From the NCBI GenBank assembly GCA_031385445.1, contig JANNBM010000013.1:1-64000 (forward strand): a stretch of DNA of 64,000 bases, read 5' to 3'. The translations under genes and the position numbers were made by a program. How positions within the stretch are numbered: the stretch's first letter is position 1; each line of letters begins with the position of its first letter. Below, piece after piece: positions 26,647-35,661 of this stretch. The notes under the pieces are model-generated. The model worked only from the letters and a program-made list of their open reading frames with translations. It searched no databases and was not told the origin of the DNA. This DNA comes from CAIYZT01 sp031385445 (lineage in GTDB: Bacteria > Pseudomonadota > Alphaproteobacteria > Rhodobacterales > Rhodobacteraceae).

Positions 26647-28725
26647 ATGTCGACAACTGCCGATGCAAGCGCTCGCTCGCGTCCGATGACTGGGGAAGAG
26701 CGCAAGGTTATCCTTGCCTCCTCGGCTGGGACTATTTTCGAATGGTATGACTTTTACCTTTACGGCTCGCTTGCCGCGATTATCGGCGCGCAGTTCTTCA
26801 CGCCCTTTCCCGAAGCCACGCGCAACATCTTTGCCCTTCTGGCCTTTGCGGCCGGCTTCATCGTGCGCCCCTTTGGCGCGCTGGTGTTCGGATCGCTGGG
26901 CGATCTGATTGGGCGTAAGTATACCTTTTTGATGACAATCCTGATCATGGGCATGTCAACATTCTGCGTGGGGCTTTTGCCGGGGTATCAATCCTGGGGC
27001 ATGGCCGCGCCGATTGTTCTGATCGGTCTGCGTATGTTGCAAGGTCTGGCGCTGGGCGGCGAATACGGCGGCGCGGCGGTCTATGTGGCCGAACACGCCC
27101 CGCAAAATCAGCGCGGCTATTACACCGCTTTCATCCAGACCACCGCAACGCTTGGCCTGCTTTTGTCGCTGATCGTCATTCTGCTGGTCACCGGTTATGT
27201 GAACGGCAATTACGACGCCGTGGCGCAGGTTGGGCTTGACGGAAACCCGCTTTTGGATGCCAAGGGCGCCGCTGTGATGCTGGAGCCGTGGAAAGCCTGG
27301 GGCTGGCGCATTCCGTTCCTCGGCTCGATCTTCCTGCTGCTGATCTCACTTTATATCCGCCTGCAAATGAACGAATCCCCCGCCTTCAAGAAGATGAAGG
27401 ACGAGGGCGCGGCCTCCAAAGCGCCGCTGCGCGAAGCGTTCGGTCAGTGGAGCAATGCCAAATTTGCCGTGATCGCCCTGTTCGGCCTGACCGCCGGTCA
27501 AGCCGTGGTTTGGTATTCGGGACAGTTCTATGCGCTGTTCTTCATGCAAAACGTGATCAAGGTTGACAGCTATTCGGCCAACGTCTTTGTCGCTTGGTCG
27601 TTGATCCTTGGCACCTACGGCTTCATCTATTTTGGCCGTCTGTCAGACCGTATCGGCCGCAAGCCGATCATTCTGGCGGGCTGCGCGATTGCCGCGATCA
27701 CTTATTTCCCGGTGTTCGGCCTGCTGACGAAAACCGCCAACCCGGCGCTTGACGCGGCGCAGCAAACGGCGGTTGTCGTGTCGGCCGATCCGGCGGACTG
27801 CTCGTTCCAGTTCAACCCGGTTGGCACGGCAAAGTTCACCAAATCCTGCGATATCCTGAAATCGACCCTGCTGAAATCTTCGGTCAACTCCTCGACCGTT
27901 GCAGGCGCGGCTGGTTCGGTCGCTTCGGTGAAAATCGGCGAGATCGAGGTTGTATCCTATGACGGTGCGGCGAATGCGGCTGATATCGCAGCGGCAGGCA
28001 CCGCGCTGACGGAGGCCAAAGCGGCCATTGATGCGGCCATGATGACGGCGGTTTCAGACGCTGAAAAGGCCATGTCTGGCGCGAAGTCGGCCTTGGCGGA
28101 CGGCGAAAAGGCGCTGAAGGCGGCGGCGGATGATGCGGCCAAGACGGCGGCGCAGGCCGCCGTTGATACGGCAAATGCGGCGCTTCCGGCGGTTCAGGCG
28201 AGCCTGGATGCATCCCGTGCGGCGGTTCCTGCGGCGGCCCTTGCCACCTATGATGCCGCGGCTGCCGGTCTGGCGACCGCCAATGGGGCCAAAGGCGCCT
28301 TTGAAAAGGCGCTGAACGGCGCGCTGACCGAAGCTGGCTATCCGGTTGTGGCCGCCGACAACACCACGGTCGCCAAAGCCGCAGGGTTCTTCGACATCTT
28401 CACCGCGCAAAAGCTGAAGATCGTGGCGATCCTGACCTATCTCATCGTCCTGGTGACGATGGTTTACGGCCCGATTGCGGCCATGCTGGTGGAGCTGTTC
28501 CCAACCCGCATCCGCTATTCCGGCATGTCGCTGCCCTATCACATCGGCAACGGCTGGTTCGGGGGGCTTTTGCCCGCAACGGCGCTCGCGATCTCGGCGC
28601 AGTCTGGAAACATCTACTCTGGTCTGTGGTATGCGATTGTGGTTGCCGCCCTAACCGTGGTGATCGGGGCGATCTTCGTGCCAAACGGCACGCACAAGAA
28701 AGACATCTTCTCTGACGCCGGCTAA
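26647..28725 (+). CDS. MFS transporter (metabolite:H+ symporter type) with Ala-rich insertion
   Basis: Inner-membrane symporter. The ATG at 26647 follows GGAGG by about nine bases and gives 692 residues, against roughly 430-550 for relatives. The core is typical: FEWYDFYLYGSLA in helix 1, RPFGALVFGSLGDLIGRK after helix 2, GLRMLQGLALGGEYGGA in helix 4, and FGRLSDRIGRK between helices 8 and 9. After residue 358 about 215 residues are inserted before the next helix (QKLKIVAILTYLIVL): first a segment with two Cys (385 and 401), then an Ala/Asp/Lys-rich stretch (about 431-560) that looks like a long alpha-helix or coiled coil. The frame is intact across it. Proximity to acs suggests a carboxylate substrate, which is inference. 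Confidence 0.85.
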   Translation: MSTTADASARSRPMTGEERKVILASSAGTIFEWYDFYLYGSLAAIIGAQFFTPFPEATRNIFALLAFAAGFIVRPFGALVFGSLGDLIGRKYTFLMTILIMGMSTFCVGLLPGYQSWGMAAPIVLIGLRMLQGLALGGEYGGAAVYVAEHAPQNQRGYYTAFIQTTATLGLLLSLIVILLVTGYVNGNYDAVAQVGLDGNPLLDAKGAAVMLEPWKAWGWRIPFLGSIFLLLISLYIRLQMNESPAFKKMKDEGAASKAPLREAFGQWSNAKFAVIALFGLTAGQAVVWYSGQFYALFFMQNVIKVDSYSANVFVAWSLILGTYGFIYFGRLSDRIGRKPIILAGCAIAAITYFPVFGLLTKTANPALDAAQQTAVVVSADPADCSFQFNPVGTAKFTKSCDILKSTLLKSSVNSSTVAGAAGSVASVKIGEIEVVSYDGAANAADIAAAGTALTEAKAAIDAAMMTAVSDAEKAMSGAKSALADGEKALKAAADDAAKTAAQAAVDTANAALPAVQASLDASRAAVPAAALATYDAAAAGLATANGAKGAFEKALNGALTEAGYPVVAADNTTVAKAAGFFDIFTAQKLKIVAILTYLIVLVTMVYGPIAAMLVELFPTRIRYSGMSLPYHIGNGWFGGLLPATALAISAQSGNIYSGLWYAIVVAALTVVIGAIFVPNGTHKKDIFSDAG

Positions 28726-28742
28726 GGCGCGGGACAAACTTC

Positions 28743-28774
28743 AAAAGGGCCGGGGCGCAATCCCCGGCCCTTTT
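28743..28774. terminator. Bidirectional intrinsic terminator
   Basis: The arms aaaagggccgggg and ccccggccctttt form a perfect 13-base stem around a six-base loop in the gap between convergent genes. A-tract and T-tract on the two sides allow it to end transcription in both directions. Confidence 0.92.
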
Positions 28775-28777
28775 GCA

Positions 28778-29059
28778 TCAGCGGCGCTTTGACCAAAGGC
28801 GATACGCCGCCAAAAGGACACCAAGGATCACCGCGTTTGCCACAATCCCCGCCCCAAAAGCGCGATACAACTCTGGGCCCATCGGGGTTTTTGACAGCGT
28901 CAGCGGGATCAGCCCGGCCACAAAAACCGCGCCAATCGCCAAAGGCAGCACGGTTCCGCTCGTGGCTCTGGTGCGCAGCATCGTCAGGGTCAGGAACACC
29001 AGCATCCCGATGCGGAACGGGTCGGTCAGTTGCGATTGAAACATCTCGGTCAGGGTCAT
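28778..29059 (-). CDS. Small membrane protein, unknown function
   Basis: 93 residues with three predicted membrane spans (about 16-30, 38-56 and 67-86) and a basic C-terminus (WSKRR). The gene starts at ATG after GGAG-like purines and stops 4 bases after the shared terminator. It lies downstream of truA on the same strand with a 21-base gap and may be co-transcribed with it. I do not recognise a family. The opening MTLTEMFQSQLTDPFRIGML is amphipathic. The alternative of a spurious frame is unlikely given regular hydrophobic periodicity and position. Confidence 0.7.
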   Translation of the reverse strand: MTLTEMFQSQLTDPFRIGMLVFLTLTMLRTRATSGTVLPLAIGAVFVAGLIPLTLSKTPMGPELYRAFGAGIVANAVILGVLLAAYRLWSKRR

Positions 29060-29080
29060 TCCTGCTCCTTTGGGGGTAAC

Positions 29081-29857
29081 TCAGCGGCCCGCAAAGGGGT
29101 CTGCGGGATAGGAGACACCCGCCAGATACAGGCCCTGCGGCGGGCAAACCGGCCCGCAGGCCGCGCGGCTGCGCGCCTCAAGCGCCGCTTTCACATCGCC
29201 CGGTTGCCACGATCCGGTCCCCACCCGCGCCAGCGTTCCGACGATCGAGCGCACCTGATTGTGCAGGAAGGACCGCGCACGCAGGGCAAAGCGGTACTCG
29301 GTCCCCCCGCCATAGGGCTGCTCAGTGATGGTGATCTCGTCCAGCGTCTTTTGCGGGCTTTTGGCCTGACAAAAGGTCGAGCGGAAGGTGGTGAAATCGT
29401 GGTTGCCAATCAAATGTGCCGCGCCCGCCCGCATCGCGTTCAGATCAAGCGGCGTCAGAACTTGCCAGACAAGGCCCTTGTCATGGGTCATGGGCGCGCG
29501 GCGGGCGACAAGGCGAAAGGTATATCGCCGTTCCAGCGCATCAAAACGGGCGTGAAAATCATCGGCCACCACGGCGGCCTTCACGATGGCCACAGGATGC
29601 GGTTTGATATGCCAGTTCAGCGCCTCTGACAGCCGGAACGGGTCCCAGTCACGCGACAGATCGCAATGCGCAACCTGCGCGGTCGCGTGAACCCCGGCAT
29701 CGGTGCGTCCGGCGGCGGCGATGGTATGGCCCCCCGGTTGCAGCCGCGAGAGCGCCTCTTCGATCACGCCTTGCACCGAAATCTGACCGGGGGCCTGTCG
29801 CTGCCAACCGGCAAACGGGCCACCGTCATATTCGATCTGAAACGCAAATCTTGGCAT
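29081..29857 (-). CDS. truA: tRNA pseudouridine synthase A
   Basis: Makes pseudouridine at positions 38-40 of tRNA anticodon stems. From MPRFAFQIEYDGG the protein has 258 residues, the normal TruA size; the open frame upstream is not family-like. The catalytic Asp53 is in AAGRTDAGVHATAQV, and ALRARSFLHNQVRSIVGTL is the conserved C-terminal motif. It is divergent from ycjX with a spacer of about 124 bases. An enzyme of the core translation set. Confidence 0.95.
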   Translation of the reverse strand: MPRFAFQIEYDGGPFAGWQRQAPGQISVQGVIEEALSRLQPGGHTIAAAGRTDAGVHATAQVAHCDLSRDWDPFRLSEALNWHIKPHPVAIVKAAVVADDFHARFDALERRYTFRLVARRAPMTHDKGLVWQVLTPLDLNAMRAGAAHLIGNHDFTTFRSTFCQAKSPQKTLDEITITEQPYGGGTEYRFALRARSFLHNQVRSIVGTLARVGTGSWQPGDVKAALEARSRAACGPVCPPQGLYLAGVSYPADPFAGR

Positions 29858-29981
29858 CCGCGCGGGGTAACGCAGTTTGCGGCGCGGGGAAAGTTTTTTC
29901 GGGCGGGGCCCTGCGCCGCCGCTTTCCCCTACACATCGGCGCGCCCGCTTCCTATGTTGGCCGTGACGATAGGAGTGCCCT

Positions 29982-31397
29982 TTGGTTTTCACCTCCCTTG
30001 GCGACGGCATGCAGCGCGGATTGGGCGGGGCCATGTCCTCCGTGACAGGCCTGTTTTCCGATCAGGTCCTGCGGCTGGGCGTGACCGGGCTTAGCCGGGC
30101 CGGCAAGACGGTGTTTATCACCTCGCTTGTGGCGAACCTTCTGGAACGGGGCCGGATGCCGCAGTTGAAAGCCGCGAATGCCGGGCGGATTTTGGCCGTT
30201 TATCTGCAACCCCAGCCCGACATGACCTTGCCGCGCTTTGCCTATGAAGATCACCTTGCCGCCCTGACCGGCGACACGCCGCAGTGGCCGCATTCAACGC
30301 GGGCGGTGTCCGAGCTGCGCTTGTCGTTTCTGGTGCAACCTGCTGGCATCCTTGGCGGGCTGACCGGGCCGCGCCGCCTGCATCTGGATATCGTCGATTA
30401 CCCCGGCGAATGGCTTCTGGACCTGTCGCTTCTGGACAAGACCTATGCCGAATGGGCTGACGGGGTGCTGGACCGTTTGGCCAAAGACCGCAGTGCGGCC
30501 GAGTTTTTGGCGATGGCGCGGGCGGAAGATGGGTCTTTGCGGCTGGAAGAGCCGCGAGCGCAGGCTTTGGCGCGGACCTACACCGCTTGGCTGATCGCGG
30601 CGCGGGCGGGCGGGCGGGCCGATTGCACGCCGGGGCGGTTCCTGCTGCCCGGTGATCTGGCCGGATCGCCGGTGCTGACCTTTGCCCCCATTCCCCTGCC
30701 TGCGAGCACCCCGCGCGGCAGTCTTTGGCGCGAGATGGAGCGGCGCTTTGACGCTTATAAGGCGCGGGTGGTGAAGCCGTTTTTCAAAGACCATTTTGCC
30801 CGCATCGACCGGCAGATCGTCTTGGTCGACGTGTTGGGCGCGATCCACAATGGCCCGCCCGCCGTTGAAGAATTGCGCCAGACGATGGCCGAGGTGTTGC
30901 AAGCCTTTCGCCCCGGACGCAACGGCTGGTTGTCGGGGATCCTTGGCGGGCGGCGGGTGGAAAAGATCCTGTTCGCCGCAACCAAGGCCGACCATTTGCA
31001 CCACACCCAGCATCCCGCGCTGACCGCTATCACCGAAGCGCTGCTGCATGAGGCCAAGGCGCGGGCGGACTTTGCCGGGGCGGATACGGCGGCGTTGGCG
31101 CTCGCCTCGTTCCGCGCGACGGTGGAAGAAGACATCGAGCGCGGCGGCGTCAAACACGGTGCTGTGCGCGGGCGGCTGGAGGCGACGGGCAAGCAAGCGG
31201 TGATGTATCCCGGCGAATTGCCCGGCGATCCCGCGCGGCTTTTGTCCCCCGCGCGGCAGGGGGCGCAGGCGTGGCTGGGCGCGGATTACGGCGTGATGAG
31301 CTTTTCCCCCGCGCGGATCACGCGCAAACCGGGCGAGGGGCCGCCGCATATCCGGCTGGACCGCGCGGCGGAGTTTTTGATCGGGGACAGGCTGTGA
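29982..31397 (+). CDS. ycjX: YcjX-family GTP-binding protein
   Basis: 471-residue P-loop protein of the YcjX (DUF463) family, which in other bacteria is tied to envelope stress. The P-loop GLSRAGKT is at 36-43; ending segments such as LDIVDYPGEWLLDL, FAATKADHLHHTQHP and YPGELPGDPARL are family hallmarks. I chose the TTG at 29982: AGGAG lies six bases upstream, an unusually good ribosome binding site for a rare start codon; the next in-frame ATG is at 30009. It is followed with GTGA and ATGA overlaps by a GNAT gene and ycjF. Stress induction is known from enteric relatives; nothing in this sequence proves it here. Confidence 0.92.
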   Translation: MVFTSLGDGMQRGLGGAMSSVTGLFSDQVLRLGVTGLSRAGKTVFITSLVANLLERGRMPQLKAANAGRILAVYLQPQPDMTLPRFAYEDHLAALTGDTPQWPHSTRAVSELRLSFLVQPAGILGGLTGPRRLHLDIVDYPGEWLLDLSLLDKTYAEWADGVLDRLAKDRSAAEFLAMARAEDGSLRLEEPRAQALARTYTAWLIAARAGGRADCTPGRFLLPGDLAGSPVLTFAPIPLPASTPRGSLWREMERRFDAYKARVVKPFFKDHFARIDRQIVLVDVLGAIHNGPPAVEELRQTMAEVLQAFRPGRNGWLSGILGGRRVEKILFAATKADHLHHTQHPALTAITEALLHEAKARADFAGADTAALALASFRATVEEDIERGGVKHGAVRGRLEATGKQAVMYPGELPGDPARLLSPARQGAQAWLGADYGVMSFSPARITRKPGEGPPHIRLDRAAEFLIGDRL

Positions 31398-31840
31398 CGG
31401 TGTTGTATTCCGCCGCCGTTTTGCAGGACGCAGAAGGATTGGCCGCGATCCTGCGCGGATGGATTATTGAAACCAATTGGATGCCAAAACTGCACATCCC
31501 GGTCGAAGATTTGGGCTTTTTACAACATCTGATCGCGACGCAGGTGGTGACCAAGGCCAGCCTTGATGGCCGCACCGCAGGGTTTTTGGCGCGGGATGGG
31601 GCAGAGATTTCCTGCCTGTACCTCGCCCCCTTTGCCCGTTCGCAAGGCATCGGATCGCAGCTGCTGACCCGCGCGAAAGCGGACACTTCCCGGCTGGAAC
31701 TTTGGACCTTTCAAGCCAATCCGGGCGCGCGCCGGTTCTATGCGCGGCATGGGTTTGCCGAGGCAATTATGACGGACGGACAGGGCAATGACGAGAAACT
31801 GCCCGATGTCCGCATGATCTGGGAAGGGCCGGCGGCATGA
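31394..31840 (+). CDS. GNAT-family N-acetyltransferase between ycjX and ycjF
   Basis: 148 residues beginning at a GTG that overlaps the ycjX stop (GTGA). The GNAT fold is visible: the beta-4/alpha-3 segment LYLAPFARSQGIGSQLL carries the acetyl-CoA pyrophosphate loop (Q/R-x-x-G-x-G/A-like RSQGIGSQLL), and the end has NPGARRFYARHGF, a typical beta-5/alpha-4 motif. The cytoplasmic acetyl acceptor is unknown. It is sandwiched by 4-base overlaps on both sides between ycjX and ycjF, so it is made together with that pair. An upstream open extension exists but lies inside ycjX and lacks GNAT character. Confidence 0.85.
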   Translation: MTVLYSAAVLQDAEGLAAILRGWIIETNWMPKLHIPVEDLGFLQHLIATQVVTKASLDGRTAGFLARDGAEISCLYLAPFARSQGIGSQLLTRAKADTSRLELWTFQANPGARRFYARHGFAEAIMTDGQGNDEKLPDVRMIWEGPAA

Positions 31841-32850
31841 GTGTGATCGACAAAGACCCCCCCTTGGCGCGGCCTTTCGTTTTGGACCTTGAGGGGACGG
31901 AAGAGGCCGATCCTTCGCAGCTGCCGCAGATGATCGAGGGGCCGCAGGGGCGGGCCATGCAGGGTATGGTGCGGGCAGCGGCGCGGCAAGGCTCGCCCTT
32001 TGGGCGCTTTGCGGCTTGGGTGTTCACCGGGCTTTTCTCGCTGATCGTGTCGGCGGCGGCGTGGAATTTCGTGACTGGACTGATGGCGCAAAACACGGTT
32101 CTGGGGTGGCTGGCATTTGGGCTGACAGCCCTTGCCCTCGCGATCCTGCTGGTCTTGGCAGCGCGCGAAGTGTTGGCATTTTCACGGCAGGGGCGGCTGG
32201 ACCATCTGCGCGCGGCAGCGGCCTCGGCGGGCGATTTGGCGTCTGCGAAGGCGGCGGTTGACGGGGTGGCGCGGCTGTACCGGGGGCGGGCGGATGCGGC
32301 TTGGGGCCTTGCCCGGCTGGACGAGCGCCGGGCCGAGGTGATGGACGCCGACGCGCTGCTCGCCTTGGCCGAGGGAGAGGTTTTGGGCCCGCTCGACCGC
32401 GCGGCGCTTGCCGAGGTCGAAGGCGCGGCGCGGCAGGTGGCGACGGTGACGGCGCTGGTGCCGCTGGCGCTTGCCGATGTCGCGGTTGCGCTTTTTGCCA
32501 ACCTGCGGATGATCCGGCGGCTGTCCGAGATTTACGGCGGACGCTCTGGGCAGCTTGGCAGTTTGCGGCTGCTTCGCCGGGTCGCGGCGGCGGTGCTGGG
32601 CGCCGGGGCGGCGGCGCTGGGCGATGATCTGATCGGCAGTTTTGCCGGCGGCGGCGTGCTGGCCAAACTGTCGCGCCGATTTGGCGAGGGGGTTGTCAAC
32701 GGTGCGCTGACCGCCCGGCTGGGGCTGGCCGCGATGGAGGAATTGCGCCCGATGCCGTTCCGCGCGGCGGTGCGGCCGGGGGTTTCGGTGACTGTGTCCA
32801 AGGCGCTCGCCGGACTGTTCGGACGCGGCAAGGATGACGAGCCGGTATGA
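31837..32850 (+). CDS. ycjF: YcjF/TIGR01620-family membrane protein
   Basis: 337 residues. An N-terminal cytoplasmic segment is followed by two membrane helices (about 62-80 and 88-108), a charged Ala/Arg/Asp-rich region, then a C-terminal DUF697-like domain with further hydrophobic segments (ALADVAVALFANLRMIRRLSEI and later Gly/Ala-rich helices). YcjF proteins partner YcjX in enteric bacteria. The ATG overlaps the GNAT stop (ATGA), so it is the third gene of a coupled trio. Convergent with pth, with 29 bases between stops. Confidence 0.88.
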   Translation: MSVIDKDPPLARPFVLDLEGTEEADPSQLPQMIEGPQGRAMQGMVRAAARQGSPFGRFAAWVFTGLFSLIVSAAAWNFVTGLMAQNTVLGWLAFGLTALALAILLVLAAREVLAFSRQGRLDHLRAAAASAGDLASAKAAVDGVARLYRGRADAAWGLARLDERRAEVMDADALLALAEGEVLGPLDRAALAEVEGAARQVATVTALVPLALADVAVALFANLRMIRRLSEIYGGRSGQLGSLRLLRRVAAAVLGAGAAALGDDLIGSFAGGGVLAKLSRRFGEGVVNGALTARLGLAAMEELRPMPFRAAVRPGVSVTVSKALAGLFGRGKDDEPV

Positions 32851-32879
32851 CCGGGCGGATGTGGGCAGGTTTCAGGTGC

Positions 32880-33590
32880 CTATTTGAACCGGTCCATCAG
32901 CCGCTGCATCGCTGATGTTTCGGGTTCCGCCGCAAGGTCCGGCGCGGGCGGCGGCGCGGGTTTCGGCCCCGGCGGCAAGCGGGCGGGCTTAAGCCCCTCC
33001 GGCGCGGGATTATGCGGGCGGGGCGGGTTGGTGCGCAGGGCGACGGCGTTCTGAAATTTGGCCGCATCGCCCGTCACCAGCGCCGCCGCGCCTTCGGACA
33101 GGCCGGTCAGCAAAAGGTCCAGCCAGTCGCGGTCAGCCTTGGCGAAATCATGCAGCACATAGGCCGCCACCGCATCCTTATGCCCCGGATGCCCGATGCC
33201 AAGGCGCACGCGGCCATAGGCCTCGCCGATATGGGCGTGGATTGACCGCAAGCCGTTATGCCCGGCATGACCGCCGCCTTGCTTGACCTTCAGCTTGCCG
33301 GGGGCGAGATCCAGCTCGTCATGGAACACCACCAGATCGGCGGGCAGGATCTTGTAAAACGTCATCGCGGCCTGCACCGATTGGCCGGACAGGTTCATAA
33401 AGGTTTCGGGCTTCAGCAGGATCACCTTTTCCCCGCCGAGCCGCCCTTCGGCCAAAAGGCCCTGACAGGCGCGGCGAAAGGGGCCAAACCCGTGATCGGC
33501 GGCGATCCGGTCAATGGCCATAAAGCCGATGTTGTGGCGGTTCGCGGCGTATTTCGCGCCGGGATTGCCAAGGCCGGTGAACAGTTTCAT
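32880..33590 (-). CDS. pth: Peptidyl-tRNA hydrolase
   Basis: Recycles peptidyl-tRNA dropped by the ribosome. From the ATG at 33590 the protein has 236 residues with the family opening MKLFTGLGNPGAKYAANRHN (catalytic His19), NLSGQSVQAAMTFYK, FHDELDLAPGKLKVKQGG with the second catalytic Asp, and GHNGLRSIHAHIG. The C-terminal tail from about 195 is Pro/Ala-rich and probably disordered, longer than in enteric Pth. The open frame upstream of the ATG is not family-like. It follows rplY on the same strand, the usual pairing. Confidence 0.95.
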   Translation of the reverse strand: MKLFTGLGNPGAKYAANRHNIGFMAIDRIAADHGFGPFRRACQGLLAEGRLGGEKVILLKPETFMNLSGQSVQAAMTFYKILPADLVVFHDELDLAPGKLKVKQGGGHAGHNGLRSIHAHIGEAYGRVRLGIGHPGHKDAVAAYVLHDFAKADRDWLDLLLTGLSEGAAALVTGDAAKFQNAVALRTNPPRPHNPAPEGLKPARLPPGPKPAPPPAPDLAAEPETSAMQRLMDRFK

Positions 33591-33644
33591 GGGCGCGTCT
33601 CCTGCCGGGCAGACTGCAACGGTGCAGGCGCCTTCGCAATGCAA

Positions 33645-33668
33645 AAGGGCGGGGTTGCCCCCGCCCTT
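33645..33668 (-). terminator. Intrinsic terminator after rplY
   Basis: The arms aagggcgggg and ccccgccctt form a perfect 10-base stem with a four-base loop, followed on the minus strand by TTTGC. It lies about 28 bases after the rplY stop and before pth, so it may attenuate pth expression. Confidence 0.75.
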
Positions 33669-33695
33669 GTCATTCAGGGCCAAAAGGCCGCCGGA

Positions 33696-34289
33696 TTATT
33701 CAGCTTCAGCCGAAACCAGCCCTTTTGAGGCCGAGATGTTCGCCACGGCAAAGTTCCGTGCCACGGTCGGGCGCGCGCCCTCTGGCAGGGTGATGTCTTC
33801 GATGTGGATCACGTCGCCGATCTGCTTGCCGGTCAGATCGACCGTGATGTGATCGGGAATGTCCGAAGCCAGAACTTCCAGCTCAACCTCGTGGCGCACC
33901 ACGGTCAGGTTGCCGCCGCGCTTAAGACCCGGCGAGGCTTCGTGGTTCACGAAATCGACGTGGATGAACAGGTTGATCCGGCTGTCATCGCTGATGCGCA
34001 TGAAGTCGACATGCAGCGGTACGTCTTTGACCACATCGCGTTGAACCGCGCGGCAGATGACGTGAACGTCGGGCTGACCGTCAACCTTGAGGTTGAAGAG
34101 CGACGACAAGAAGCGGCCTTGACGCAGGCGCTTCAGCAGGGCGTTAAAGTTCATCTGAATGGAAACGGGATCAACCCCGCCGCCGTAGATGATGCCAGGT
34201 ACGTTGCCCATACGACGGGCGGTGCGGGCGGCCCCCTTGCCTGTCCCCGCGCGTACCTCGGCGGTAAGATCCATGATCTCGCGTGCCAT
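33696..34289 (-). CDS. rplY: 50S ribosomal protein L25/general stress protein Ctc
   Basis: Binds 5S rRNA in the large ribosomal subunit. GGAGAATACC precedes the ATG at 34289, giving 197 residues: the L25 domain (1-95, with GKGAARTARRMGNVPGIIYGG) and the TL5/CTC C-terminal domain (96-197, DFVNHEASPGLKRGGNLTVV). The length matches the long two-domain form. Open frame upstream of the ATG has no family character. It heads a leftward pair with pth. Confidence 0.95.
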   Translation of the reverse strand: MAREIMDLTAEVRAGTGKGAARTARRMGNVPGIIYGGGVDPVSIQMNFNALLKRLRQGRFLSSLFNLKVDGQPDVHVICRAVQRDVVKDVPLHVDFMRISDDSRINLFIHVDFVNHEASPGLKRGGNLTVVRHEVELEVLASDIPDHITVDLTGKQIGDVIHIEDITLPEGARPTVARNFAVANISASKGLVSAEAE

Positions 34290-34518
34290 TGGTATTCTCC
34301 ATAAATAAGTCCGCCATCCTCCAAGGGTGCATGGCGCGACCTGGGGCGCATAGCGTAGAATCGGGGCGGGGGGAAGCGGAAAACTTGGGCGTTTGTGGCC
34401 AAGGGCAGAACCGGGGCGCGGCAGGCTGCCGTTCGGCGCGGATGGCATGTCGGGGAAAGGACAGCAAGGGGCGGCGGGACTGCGCTAGATGGCGGCGCAA
34501 AGTGCTTGGGAGCGGTCT

Positions 34519-35661
34519 ATGTCATTGGGAACAAACATCGCCGCCTTGCGCGCGCCCTTGGTGGCATTTGCCGTCATGGGGGTGATGTGGGGGATGGTCG
34601 CGGCCGATCTGCCGGACCTGAAGGCCATGCTTGATGTGGACGAGGCGGAGCTGGGACTTTTGCTGTTCCCAACGCCCGTTGCGGCCGTTACGGCGATGTT
34701 TTTCGCCCCCGCTTTTGCGCGGATCACCGGGCGGGTTGCGCTTTTTGCCGCGACACTGGCTATGGCCCTGGCATTTTACCTGCCGGGGCAGTTTACCGCG
34801 ATCTGGGCCTTCCCGTTGGCCATGATGATGTGCGGGGCAAGCACCGGGTTGACCGACGTTCTGATGAACGCCCGTGTCTCGGCGATCGAGGCGCAGCAGG
34901 GCCGCAGTTTGATGAACCTGTGCCATGCGGCCTATAGTTTCGGCTATGCGGGCGGGGCGCTTGGCACCGGGGCGATGCGGGCGGCGGGATGGCCGCCGTC
35001 GCAGGTGACGGCGGTTGTGGCGGCGCTCGCGGCCCTCGCCGCGCTTTTGGCGTATGAGCGCAACGGCGCGGTGACCGGGCTTGACCGGCCAAAGGGCAAG
35101 GGCGCGGCGCATCTGGGGCTGGTGCCGGTGATCGGCGGGGCGATGGTTTTCATCGCGTTTCTGACTGAAAACGCGTCCGAGAATTGGTCGGCCTTGTATA
35201 TCGAGCAAACGCTGGGCGGATCGCCGGCGCATGGGGCGATGGGCCCGGCGGTGATTGCGCTGACCATGGGGGTCGCGCGGGTGTTCGGGCAGGGATTTGC
35301 CAACCGCTTCTCGCCGCCCCGGCTTTTGATTGTGGCCGCGATGATCAGCGCGGCTGGGCTGGTCATTGCGTCGGGCGCGCAGGGGCCGGGGATGGCCTAT
35401 GCCGGGTTCATCGTCGCCGGGGTGGGTGCAAGTGTCATCTCTCCAACCGCGTTTTCAATGATCGGCACACTCAGCCGCCCCGAGGCGCGGGCGCGGGCCA
35501 TCGCGCGGGCCACGATGATCGGATACCTGGGGTATTTCGTCGGCCCCCCGGCCTTTGGCTTTGTCGCGGGGGGGATCGGTCTGCGCGCGACGTTCGTGAT
35601 CTCCGCCGGTCTTCTGGCGTCGATCCTGTTTCTGGCGCCACTGATGGCGCGGCGGGCTTAG
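34519..35661 (+). CDS. MFS transporter, sugar/drug type
   Basis: 380 residues with twelve hydrophobic segments. The ATG at 34519 follows GGGAGC by about seven bases; an earlier in-frame ATG at 34489 has no such site. Motifs seen: MGVMWGMVAADLPDLKAML at the first loop, ARITGRVALF after helix 2, and a C-terminal PEARARAIARATMIGYLGYFV. This pattern resembles the FucP/YbjJ-like branch. Substrate unknown. Its last four bases overlap the 3' end of the convergent galM gene, which could hint at sugar transport, although neighbourhood alone is weak evidence. Confidence 0.82.
   Translation: MSLGTNIAALRAPLVAFAVMGVMWGMVAADLPDLKAMLDVDEAELGLLLFPTPVAAVTAMFFAPAFARITGRVALFAATLAMALAFYLPGQFTAIWAFPLAMMMCGASTGLTDVLMNARVSAIEAQQGRSLMNLCHAAYSFGYAGGALGTGAMRAAGWPPSQVTAVVAALAALAALLAYERNGAVTGLDRPKGKGAAHLGLVPVIGGAMVFIAFLTENASENWSALYIEQTLGGSPAHGAMGPAVIALTMGVARVFGQGFANRFSPPRLLIVAAMISAAGLVIASGAQGPGMAYAGFIVAGVGASVISPTAFSMIGTLSRPEARARAIARATMIGYLGYFVGPPAFGFVAGGIGLRATFVISAGLLASILFLAPLMARRA

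Noticed and set aside
27940..28380. Assembly join or frameshift as the cause of the Ala-rich MFS segment
   Set aside because: The reading frame continues into correct later helices and codon bias matches the flanks, so it is treated as a real insertion.
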